Source: JANMMJ01 sp964543235
Lineage (GTDB): Bacteria; Pseudomonadota; Alphaproteobacteria; Rhizobiales; Aestuariivirgaceae
Direction: 5' to 3'
Assembly: GCA_964543235.1 (NCBI GenBank)
Contig: CAZIXE010000070.1
Span: forward strand, 1-20,546
Length of the DNA: 20,546 bases
The translations under genes were made by a program, and so were the position numbers. Position 1 is the stretch's first letter; each line of letters starts with the position of its first letter. Under the pieces are notes generated by a model. The model was not told the DNA's origin and made no database searches. It saw only the letters and a list, made by a program, of their open reading frames with translations. Below, piece after piece: positions 6,083 through 12,847 of the stretch.

Positions 6083-8170
6083 CTAGTCCTGTTTGGACAG
6101 AGCCTGCGCGATGATCTTTTCCAGATCCTCACGCCGGTAGGGCTTCATGATGATGAAGCCCTCGCGAAAGCGCGGTTCTTCCTGGTGCACCATCGCCCCC
6201 TTTGGATAGCCGGAAGTATGGACGACCTTCAGATCCGGCCGGATCGTATAGGCCGCCTGGGCGAGATCGAAGCCGTTCATGCCGCCGGGCATTACAACGT
6301 CAGTGAACATGAGATCGATGTCCTTGTGCTCCTGGAGCTTCGACAGCGCCTGGAACCCGTCTTCCGCCTCCACCACGTCATAGCCGAAATCGGTAAGGAA
6401 ACCGCAAGCCACGGCGCGCACCGCCTCCTGGTCTTCGACCACCAGAATCCTGGCCCTGGCAGCCGCCGCCGGCGCATCGGGTACCGCCGCGACGGCTGGC
6501 GCCTGGGGCGGTGCCGCCTCGGCGGGCGTGGCCTGGAGCACCGGCTCCGCTTCGCCCGGTGCGAATTTCCGCGGCAGGTACATCTTGATCGAGGTGCCGT
6601 GGCCCACTTCACTGTAGACCTGAATGTGGCCGCCCGACTGCTTGATGAAGCCATAGACCATCGACAGGCCAAGGCCGGAGCCCTTGCCCGGCTCTTTGGT
6701 CGTGAAGAACGGCTGGAAGACCTTCTCGACCAGCTCGGGTGGAATGCCGCTGCCTGAATCGGAAACGGCCACCATGACGTACTGACCGGGTGTGACTTCC
6801 GGGTATTTCGACGCATAGGCCTCGTCGAGATAGGCGGGTTGCGTTTCGAGAGTGAGCCGCCCGCCCTGCGGCATGGCATCGCGCGCGTTGATCGCCAGAT
6901 TGAGGATCGCCGATTCGAGTTGCGAGGCATCGATCATGGCCTTCGGCTCGCCCTCCATCAGATGCACCTGCAGTTCGATCGTCTCCCCGACGGAGCGCGC
7001 CACCAGCGGCGCCATGCGCTCGGTCAGCTCATTGATCCTGACTTCCTGCGGCTCGAGGGCCTGGCGCCGCGCAAAGGCCAGCAGCTGCTTGGTGAGGTCG
7101 GAGCCTTTCTTCGCCGCATCTATGGCCTCGATGGTGCGCCTGTGGGCCTTGTCATTGCCTTCGACCGCCATCTCGATGAGTTGCAGGTTGCCGATGATGA
7201 CGGTCAGCAGGTTGTTGAAGTCGTGCGCGAGGCCGCCCGTCAGCTGGCCGATCGCTTCCATCTTCTGAGCCTGCTGCAGCTGCACTTCCGCCGACTTGCG
7301 TCCCGTGACGTCGACGACCTGCACGACAAGCTGGTCGATCTCCTTGTGATCGTCGCGCACCAGCGAAACGCTCGTCAGGCCATGCACCACATGGCCGGCG
7401 CCGGTCATGAAGCGAAGCTCCTGCTTGAACGAAGCCGTTTCTCCCGTCAGCAGCCGCTTGATTCCATAGAGGAACTGGCCGCGATCGTCCTTGTGCAGCG
7501 TATCCTCGAAGGTGATGCCCGCATAATCTTCCTCCGGCCGGCCGATGAACTCGCGGAACGACTCGTTGACCATGGCGATCTCACCGGTCGGCGCCACCAG
7601 CACCATGCCGTGGCCGGCGGTCTCGAAGGCGCCACGGAATCGCAGTTCGCTGCGCTTCGAGGCCGTTTCGGCGATCCGGCGCGCGGTGATGTCCTGCATC
7701 ACGCACACCGATCGCTCGATGCGGCCCTTGTCGCCCTTGTAGGCATTCATCGACAGGGTCAGCGTCGCCAGCGTCCCGTCCTTGCGGAACATGGTGATTT
7801 CTTCGTTGCGGCATTGGCCCGTCTGGAAGTAGCGCGGATAGATGTCCTGCACGAGATGGGCCCGCGACTCCGGCGTCAGCAGATCCGGAAACAGCTTTTC
7901 GGCCAGCTCTTCGCGCTTGTAGCCGAAGGCCTCGAGCCAGTGCTTGTTCGCGGCGGTAAGCCTGCCCATGCCGTCCATGCAGTGCATCAGGATGGGCAAG
8001 TTGTAGATGAGCTGCTCGTAGACCTTGCCGTTCTGGTCGGGGAAGAAGGGGATGTAATCCTGTGCCGGGACATCGGCCCTCTCGATCTTCCAGGCCGGCG
8101 CCGTAGGTCCGAGATCATCCCAGCCGGTGAAGGGCTGACTCCAGTTCTTGGCTTGCGCAGGTTGGTTCAT
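6083..8170 (-). CDS. Hybrid sensor histidine kinase: PAS-PAS-HisKA-HATPase-REC
   Basis: A cytosolic sensor kinase of 695 residues with no evident signal peptide or membrane helix. Two PAS-type sensor domains (about 45-165 and 170-290) precede a HisKA dimerisation domain with GGLAHDFNNLL and phospho-acceptor His316. The HATPase domain has NARDAMP (N box, about 428-434), DSGSGIP (G1) and GKGSGLGLSM (G2). After a Pro/Ala-rich linker (about 535-573) comes a C-terminal receiver domain with acidic pair Glu578/Asp579, phospho-acceptor Asp624 and Lys676. No DNA-binding output is attached, so the signal must pass to another protein. I chose the ATG at 8170 because AAGGA lies seven bases upstream; a GTG at 8188 would add six residues but has no comparable ribosome site. 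The kinase is classic HisKA, not the HWE type usual for PhyR-linked kinases. It leads the Lgt-like/radical SAM cluster, 18 bp upstream of it. Confidence 0.93.
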   Translation of the reverse strand: MNQPAQAKNWSQPFTGWDDLGPTAPAWKIERADVPAQDYIPFFPDQNGKVYEQLIYNLPILMHCMDGMGRLTAANKHWLEAFGYKREELAEKLFPDLLTPESRAHLVQDIYPRYFQTGQCRNEEITMFRKDGTLATLTLSMNAYKGDKGRIERSVCVMQDITARRIAETASKRSELRFRGAFETAGHGMVLVAPTGEIAMVNESFREFIGRPEEDYAGITFEDTLHKDDRGQFLYGIKRLLTGETASFKQELRFMTGAGHVVHGLTSVSLVRDDHKEIDQLVVQVVDVTGRKSAEVQLQQAQKMEAIGQLTGGLAHDFNNLLTVIIGNLQLIEMAVEGNDKAHRRTIEAIDAAKKGSDLTKQLLAFARRQALEPQEVRINELTERMAPLVARSVGETIELQVHLMEGEPKAMIDASQLESAILNLAINARDAMPQGGRLTLETQPAYLDEAYASKYPEVTPGQYVMVAVSDSGSGIPPELVEKVFQPFFTTKEPGKGSGLGLSMVYGFIKQSGGHIQVYSEVGHGTSIKMYLPRKFAPGEAEPVLQATPAEAAPPQAPAVAAVPDAPAAAARARILVVEDQEAVRAVACGFLTDFGYDVVEAEDGFQALSKLQEHKDIDLMFTDVVMPGGMNGFDLAQAAYTIRPDLKVVHTSGYPKGAMVHQEEPRFREGFIIMKPYRREDLEKIIAQALSKQD

Positions 8171-8223
8171 CGGGACGTCCTTCCACACAGAACGAGGCTG
8201 CTCCAGATGGGGCGAGAAGCATT

Positions 8224-8248
8224 AACACACCCTTGCGCCTTTCGTTCC
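8224..8248 (-). promoter_or_regulatory. Candidate EcfG-type (general stress response) promoter upstream of the hybrid kinase
   Basis: On the minus strand GGAAC (8248-8244) is followed after exactly 16 bases by TGTT (8227-8224). The alphaproteobacterial sigma-EcfG consensus is GGAAC-N16/17-CGTT, so eight of nine core bases match. The predicted transcript would start about 45 nt before the kinase ATG at 8170. It lies in the only sizeable gap (138 bp) between the transport operon and the kinase cluster, which is where a promoter is needed. Short motifs like this do occur by chance, so experimental or comparative support would be needed. Confidence 0.42.
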
Positions 8249-8272
8249 AACCCGTGGCGACTGCGAAAGGCG
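8236..8272. repeat. Perfect 9-bp inverted repeat with 19-nt loop overlapping the candidate promoter
   Basis: CGCCTTTCG (8236-8244) and CGAAAGGCG (8264-8272) are exact reverse complements. The element lies 37-73 nt downstream of the MBL-fold hydrolase stop and touches the GGAAC box of the candidate promoter. It could be a terminator stem for the transport operon, although no T-run follows it, or an operator for a dimeric regulator of the kinase cluster. Arms of 9 bp are longer than expected by chance in so short an interval. Confidence 0.5.
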
Positions 8273-8308
8273 TTTGAAACGGTGAAAACATGGTTACCGC
8301 CGCCTTAA

Positions 8309-9043
8309 TCACCGCTCATGGGATGCCAGCCAGGACCGGATCATCTCGGCATACCGCCGCCCGTCAAAACTCGGAAAATGGCCGCCATGAACGACCCGCG
8401 GCGTGAGATTGAGGAGGCGCCGCATGCTCAGAATGTAGGCGGTGGGGTCGGAGTGGTAGCAGTCCTCGATCAGCGGCCCGTCATAGAGTATGTCACCCGA
8501 GAACAGGATACCGGTGGCGCTTTCCCACAGCGCGATGCCGCCCGGCGAATGGCCGGGTGTGTGAATGACCTCAAGGACGCGGTCGCCGAGGTCGATGCGG
8601 TCGCCGTCGAGCAGGATGCGCGCAGGAGTCACACCTCTGACGCTGTACTGCGCCGATTGATACGGCGCCGGCGGAAGCATGGTGAAGATGTCGTCCGTGA
8701 CATATGGATCGATCAGCACGCCCCTGGCCGTCGGCTGTTCGAGCAGATGGCTTTCGGCCGCATGCACCCAGCACTCCTCGAATTCGTGGTGGCAGCCGAT
8801 GTGATCGAAGTGGGTATGGCTCGCAACGGCGATACAGGGCTTTTCAGTGACGACCGGTACATGCTGCCTGAGCGGCACCACGCCCATGCCGCTGTCGATC
8901 AGCAGATCGCGGTCGCGGCCCCTGACGTGCCACATGTTGCAGCGGTAGAACTCCTTGATGTGCGGTTCGCCGATATAGGTGACGTCATCGCCGACGCGGC
9001 GTGTCTCGTACCAGTCGCTTGCCTTGGCCCTCAGCAGCGTCAT
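8309..9043 (-). CDS. MBL-fold metallo-hydrolase
   Basis: A 244-residue metallo-beta-lactamase-fold hydrolase, predicted cytosolic and binuclear with zinc or iron. The metal ligands are visible: HTHFDH (76-81; His76, His78, Asp80, His81), HTPGHS (161-166; His165), FSGD (181-184; Asp184) and HGGH (219-222; His222). The stretch GGIALW and GDILYDG is shared with glyoxalase II-like and lactonase-like members, but the substrate cannot be fixed from this. The ATG at 9043 overlaps the stop of the ABC ATPase gene in an ATGA arrangement, so it is translationally coupled to the transporter and is the last gene of that operon. The context suggests that it acts on the imported compound or its breakdown product, possibly together with the HyuA-type protein encoded first in the operon; this is inference. 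Confidence 0.9.
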   Translation of the reverse strand: MTLLRAKASDWYETRRVGDDVTYIGEPHIKEFYRCNMWHVRGRDRDLLIDSGMGVVPLRQHVPVVTEKPCIAVASHTHFDHIGCHHEFEECWVHAAESHLLEQPTARGVLIDPYVTDDIFTMLPPAPYQSAQYSVRGVTPARILLDGDRIDLGDRVLEVIHTPGHSPGGIALWESATGILFSGDILYDGPLIEDCYHSDPTAYILSMRRLLNLTPRVVHGGHFPSFDGRRYAEMIRSWLASHER

Positions 9044-10089
9044 CTTGCCAGCACCAGCATGTCCTCGGGCCGTGCCGACAATGTAACCCGCAGGCCCAGC
9101 TCCGGCTGGCCGCCCGGATCGAGCCGCAGGTGGAAGATGCGGCCGCTGTCATCGACCGCCGTTGCCTTTATGAAGGCCCCCTGGAAGGACATCTCGTCAA
9201 TGCGCGCCTCGGTGATCCTTTGCCCCTCGCCGTTGATGCGCAGGCGCTCCGGACGTATGGCGATTGTCACTCGCGCTCCGGCTTCCGCTGCGCCGGTGCA
9301 GGCAAACTCTCCGAGCCCCGTGCGCACTTTCGCGGTGTCGTTCCCGCTTGCGATGACGACCCCGTCGAGCACCGTACTCTCGCCCATGAACCCTGCCGTA
9401 AAGCGTGTGGCTGGCCGTCCATAGACCCGCTCCGGGGCGCCGAGATCCTCGATGCGGCCGGCGTTCATCACCACGATGACATCGGCCAGTGCCATGGCCT
9501 CCTCCTGGTCGTGCGTCACATGGACGAAGGTCATGCCGACCCGCCGCCTCAGGGCCTTGAGTTCGTCCTGCATCTGGCGCCTGAGCTTGAGGTCAAGGGC
9601 GCCCAGCGGTTCATCCAGAAGCAGCAGCTCGGGTTCGATGATCAGCGCCCGGGCAAGCGCGACGCGCTGGCGCTGACCGCCGGAGAGTTCATGCGGCTTG
9701 CGCCCGAACACATGCTCGAGGCCGACGAGCCTGAGCATTTCGGATGCCCGCCGGTCGCGTTCGGCCCGCGCCACGCCGCGCATTCTCAGCCCGAATCCGA
9801 CATTGGCGCCGACCGTCATGTGCGGGAACAGGGCGTAGTCCTGGAACACCGTCGCGGTCGGCCGCCGCGCCGGTGGCAGGCCTGTGACGTCCCGGCCCTG
9901 TATCAGCACGCTGCCCGCTGTCGGCGTGAGGAATCCGCCGAGGATGTTGAGCAGCGTCGTTTTGCCGGACCCTGACGGACCCAGCAGCACGACATAGCTG
10001 CCCTGCGGGATCTCCAGTGACACGCCGTCGAGCGCGGTCTGGCCGCCGAACCGCTGCGTCAGTCCGCGGACTTCAACGAGCGGGTTCAT
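9040..10089 (-). CDS. ABC transporter ATP-binding protein, spermidine/putrescine (PotA) class
   Basis: The cytosolic ATPase that drives the importer encoded with it. The 349 residues contain Walker A GPSGSGKTT (37-45), Q-loop Gln83 in VFQDYALFPH, signature LSGGQRQRV (135-143), Walker B LLLLDEP (155-161) and switch His193. A C-terminal region (about 270-349) fits the TOBE domain found in PotA-like and other family 1 importer ATPases. The frame is open further upstream, but the residues before 10089 are an out-of-frame reading of the permease gene. The ATG at 10089 has GAGG five bases upstream and the family's usual opening, PLVEVRGLTQRFG. It overlaps the permease gene by 17 bp and the MBL-fold gene by 4 bp, so the three are tightly coupled. 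Confidence 0.95.
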   Translation of the reverse strand: MNPLVEVRGLTQRFGGQTALDGVSLEIPQGSYVVLLGPSGSGKTTLLNILGGFLTPTAGSVLIQGRDVTGLPPARRPTATVFQDYALFPHMTVGANVGFGLRMRGVARAERDRRASEMLRLVGLEHVFGRKPHELSGGQRQRVALARALIIEPELLLLDEPLGALDLKLRRQMQDELKALRRRVGMTFVHVTHDQEEAMALADVIVVMNAGRIEDLGAPERVYGRPATRFTAGFMGESTVLDGVVIASGNDTAKVRTGLGEFACTGAAEAGARVTIAIRPERLRINGEGQRITEARIDEMSFQGAFIKATAVDDSGRIFHLRLDPGGQPELGLRVTLSARPEDMLVLAR

Positions 10090-10861
10090 GGTAACCTCGC
10101 CGGAGAACGGTCGCCTCGGCAATGGCCACCAGCACGACCGAGATGAGGAACACCAGCGTGCCGATGGCATTGGCCCGCGGCGACAGGCCCGAGCGCAGGA
10201 TGTTCCAGATCTCGACCGGCAGCGTCGTCTCGAAGCGCGTGAGCAGGTAGGCGATGATGAACTCGTCCCAGGACAGGGTGACCGACAGGAAGAATGCTGC
10301 AAACAGGGCCGGCCAGAGCATCGGCGCCGTGACCAGTGAAAGCACCTGCCAGTCGGCGGCACCGAGGTCGCGGGCCGCCCGCTCGACATTGATCTGGTGA
10401 TCGCCCATCTGGCTGTAGATGATGGCAAAGCAGAGCGGCAGGTTGATCACCACATGGCCAACACCCGCTGCGGCGAGCGACGGACGGATGCCGCTGGCGT
10501 TCATGGTGACGAGCAGGCCCATGCCGATGATGAGGTAGCTGACCGCCAGCGGTGCAACCAGGAGCCCGGTGACGGCGGCGGACCAGCGCGGCTTGTAGCG
10601 TGACAGGCCATAGGCGGCAAGGAAGCCCAGCAAGACGGCTACCGCCGAGGACAACAGCGCCACCGCCAGCGAATTCCACAGGGCGTTGGTGATCTTGGCA
10701 TTGCTCAGGACCTGGCCGTACCACTTGAGGCTGGGTCCGTTGAATGGCGGCACCGGGATCTGCGAGCCCTGGAAGGAGAACAGGCCGAGCACCACCACTG
10801 GCAGGTAGATAAAGCCATAGATCGCGGCCGCGTAAATCCAGGCGCCGGCAGCCGACCGCAT
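10073..10861 (-). CDS. ABC transporter permease, PotC-like
   Basis: An inner-membrane permease of 262 residues with about six hydrophobic helices. The cytoplasmic EAA loop, which docks onto the ATPase, is seen at about 158-185 (VERAARDLGAADWQVL and onwards). The SWDEFIIAYLL stretch (197-207) is typical of PotC-type subunits. The ATG at 10861 is chosen because GAGAGG lies eight bases upstream and because it is 2 bp after the stop of the other permease. The frame stays open further upstream, but that part is antifamily sequence read across the neighbouring gene. It pairs with the permease encoded just before it, and its own 3' end overlaps the ATPase gene by 17 bp. Confidence 0.94.
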   Translation of the reverse strand: MRSAAGAWIYAAAIYGFIYLPVVVLGLFSFQGSQIPVPPFNGPSLKWYGQVLSNAKITNALWNSLAVALLSSAVAVLLGFLAAYGLSRYKPRWSAAVTGLLVAPLAVSYLIIGMGLLVTMNASGIRPSLAAAGVGHVVINLPLCFAIIYSQMGDHQINVERAARDLGAADWQVLSLVTAPMLWPALFAAFFLSVTLSWDEFIIAYLLTRFETTLPVEIWNILRSGLSPRANAIGTLVFLISVVLVAIAEATVLRRGYHEPAR

Positions 10862-10863
10862 CC

Positions 10864-11721
10864 TCAGGCCCTCTCGAGGCGCAGCCAGCGCGCGCTGGCG
10901 ACATAAGCCAGGGACACCACCACCATCAGCAGCAGCGACAAGGCAGAGGCCATGGGAAAATCCGGCTTGCGCAAGACCTGCAGCATGATGAGCTGCGGCA
11001 TCAGCAGTTCGTTGCTGCCGCCGAGAATCTGCGGCGTGACATAATCGCCGATGCACAGCACGAAGGTCAGGAAGGCGCCAGTCACAATGCCGGGCAGTGT
11101 CAGCGGCAGGATGACATGCAGGAAGGTCTGGAGTCCGCTCGCTCCGAGATCGGCGGCCGCCCGCCGGTAGTTAGGTGAGAGCTGCCGCAGATTGGCATAG
11201 ATGGTGAGCGTCAGCAGCATCACAAAGAAATGCACGAAGCCGGTGATGGTTGCAAAGCGCGTGTTCGCCATGTGCAGCGGCTCGCCGGACAACCCGAGCC
11301 CGGTGATCCAGCCGTTGAGAATGCCCTTCTCGGCAAGCACCAGCAGCCATGCGTATGAGCGCACCACATAGGATGTCCAGAAGGGCAGGATCGCCATCAC
11401 CAGGGCAAAGCGCTGCCATTGGGCCGGCACTTTCTCCGCCAGGATCCACGCGAAGGGATAGGCGAGCACCACCGAGACGACCGTCACCAGCAGCGTCACC
11501 TGCAGCGAGTTGACCATCGCCTGGAAGAACGCCGCGTTTGCGAAGAACTTCGCATAGTTTTCGAGGCTCGGGCCGGCCAGCCCTCCCTCCGGCGCCAGTG
11601 GCCAGAGACTTTTCGCCGCCATGGCAACGAAGGGCACGACGAAACACAGGACGGTGAAGGCGAGGGCCGGCCCCAGAAACAGCCAGCCCGCATGGCGTCC
11701 GGCTTTGACCGCGGCACTCAC
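10864..11721 (-). CDS. ABC transporter permease, PotB-like
   Basis: A 285-residue inner-membrane permease with about six helices. The first lies at 12-36, and WTSYVVRSYAWLLVL (115-129) is a stretch shared by PotB/PotH-type polyamine permeases. The EAA loop lies at about 186-215 (YRRAAADLGASGLQTF, then LPLTLPGI). The GDYVTPQILGG motif (about 226-236) is another hallmark of the spermidine/putrescine permease class. The start is a GTG whose codon overlaps the stop of the binding-protein gene (GTGA, 4-bp overlap), which implies coupled translation. It forms a heterodimeric channel with the next permease, 2 bp downstream. Transport substrate: polyamine-like cation or a small amide or amino-acid derivative; sequence alone does not decide. 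Confidence 0.94.
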   Translation of the reverse strand: MSAAVKAGRHAGWLFLGPALAFTVLCFVVPFVAMAAKSLWPLAPEGGLAGPSLENYAKFFANAAFFQAMVNSLQVTLLVTVVSVVLAYPFAWILAEKVPAQWQRFALVMAILPFWTSYVVRSYAWLLVLAEKGILNGWITGLGLSGEPLHMANTRFATITGFVHFFVMLLTLTIYANLRQLSPNYRRAAADLGASGLQTFLHVILPLTLPGIVTGAFLTFVLCIGDYVTPQILGGSNELLMPQLIMLQVLRKPDFPMASALSLLLMVVVSLAYVASARWLRLERA

Positions 11722-12788
11722 TGCTGCAGCATTTCCGTCCAGATTTCCTGCATCCTCGCATCAAGCTCCGCGGAAGGCGCGGGATAGAGCTGTGACGACT
11801 TCAGGAACTCCTGCTGGTCGTTCCAGCGCAGAATGCGCTTTTCCTCATCGCCAAGGGCGGCCTTGGCATTGGTCGGCATCGCCCAGTAGCAGGATGATGT
11901 TGCCAGCCGTGCCTGGCCTTCCGGGCTCATGATGTACTGAACGAACTTGAGCGCCGCCTCCTTCCGGGAGCTGTCCGCGAAGATGCCGAGCGATTGCGAC
12001 CACAGCACGCCGCCTTCCCGCGGCAGAGTGAAGTCAAGCGCCGGATTGTCCCTGGCGAGGCCGGCGGTGACCCACTCGCCGCCACCCACCAGGATGTCGA
12101 CCTCGCCCGTCGCGATGGCATTCTGGCTGGTCGCGACATCGCCCACCAGCTTGGCGACACCCTTCATCTTGAACAACGCGTCGCGGATCGCCGGCATGTC
12201 CGCTTCCGTCAGCTCCGCCGTCTTCTTGCCCAGCCCCATCGCCACCAGGCCGATCACCGGCAGGTAGTAGTCGTAGATGGCGATGCGGCCCTTGTACTTG
12301 TCGCTCCACAGGATCGCCGTCGTCTGCATGTCGGCCGCATCGACTTTCTCCTTGTTGAAGGAAATGGAGTTGTAACCGAATTTCTCCATGATGGCGTAAC
12401 GCTTGCCGTCCTTGACGGTCTGCGCATCCATCCTGAGTTCGGAGAACATGTCGGCAAACGGAAGCTGGTCTTCGGGCAGCGGATCGAGCAGGTTCTTTTC
12501 CACGAGCCGGGGAATGTCGATGCCATCCACGACGATCACATCCCAGTCACCCAGCTGCGATTGCTCGATGATCGACAGCGCCTGCCCGGTTCCCTCATAG
12601 ACCTTGCGGTTGACGCCGATCCCGGTGGCCGCGGTGAAGGGATCGATCAGCGCCGCATCATCATGGTCGCACCACACCAGGGCATTGATGGTCTCTGCGG
12701 CCTGAACCGGTCCGGCAAGGCCGCCTGCCAGGCCGAGGAAGAAGGCTGAAGCCAGCGCGGTGGCTTTGAGGACCTGTCTGCGGATCAT
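11718..12788 (-). CDS. Periplasmic substrate-binding protein of spermidine/putrescine (PotD/PotF) class
   Basis: This is the ligand-catching component of the importer. The 356 residues begin with RRQVLKATALA, a twin-arginine pattern close to the Tat consensus, followed by a hydrophobic stretch and likely cleavage after PVQA (residue 30), so it may be exported folded. The mature part shows the extracellular solute-binding fold of the PotD type, with DVIVVDG, YGYNSISFN-like (KFGYNSISFN) and EGQARLATSSCYWAMPTN stretches. The polyamine-binding aspartates and aromatic residues could not be placed with certainty by eye, so the ligand is open. The ATG at 12788 has GGGAG seven bases upstream. It follows the HyuA-type gene by 59 bp and overlaps the first permease by 4 bp. 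The binding protein is the best component for testing what the operon imports. Confidence 0.93.
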   Translation of the reverse strand: MIRRQVLKATALASAFFLGLAGGLAGPVQAAETINALVWCDHDDAALIDPFTAATGIGVNRKVYEGTGQALSIIEQSQLGDWDVIVVDGIDIPRLVEKNLLDPLPEDQLPFADMFSELRMDAQTVKDGKRYAIMEKFGYNSISFNKEKVDAADMQTTAILWSDKYKGRIAIYDYYLPVIGLVAMGLGKKTAELTEADMPAIRDALFKMKGVAKLVGDVATSQNAIATGEVDILVGGGEWVTAGLARDNPALDFTLPREGGVLWSQSLGIFADSSRKEAALKFVQYIMSPEGQARLATSSCYWAMPTNAKAALGDEEKRILRWNDQQEFLKSSQLYPAPSAELDARMQEIWTEMLQQ

Positions 12789-12847
12789 GTTCGTCTCCCT
12801 CGTCTTGTCGTAGTCGAAGCAAGTCTAGCCAAGCGCCCGGCGCCCCG

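Noticed and set aside
6064..6085. Kinase and Lgt-like frames are in the same phase, separated by one TAG and six codons, raising the idea of a read-through fusion
   Set aside because: The receiver domain ends naturally just before the stop, and a GTG with an adjacent purine-rich stretch starts the next protein. A one-in-three phase match is expected by chance.
6839..8308. A 489-codon plus-strand open frame opposite the kinase
   Set aside because: It is fully antisense to a kinase with intact HisKA, HATPase and PAS motifs and shows no family signature.
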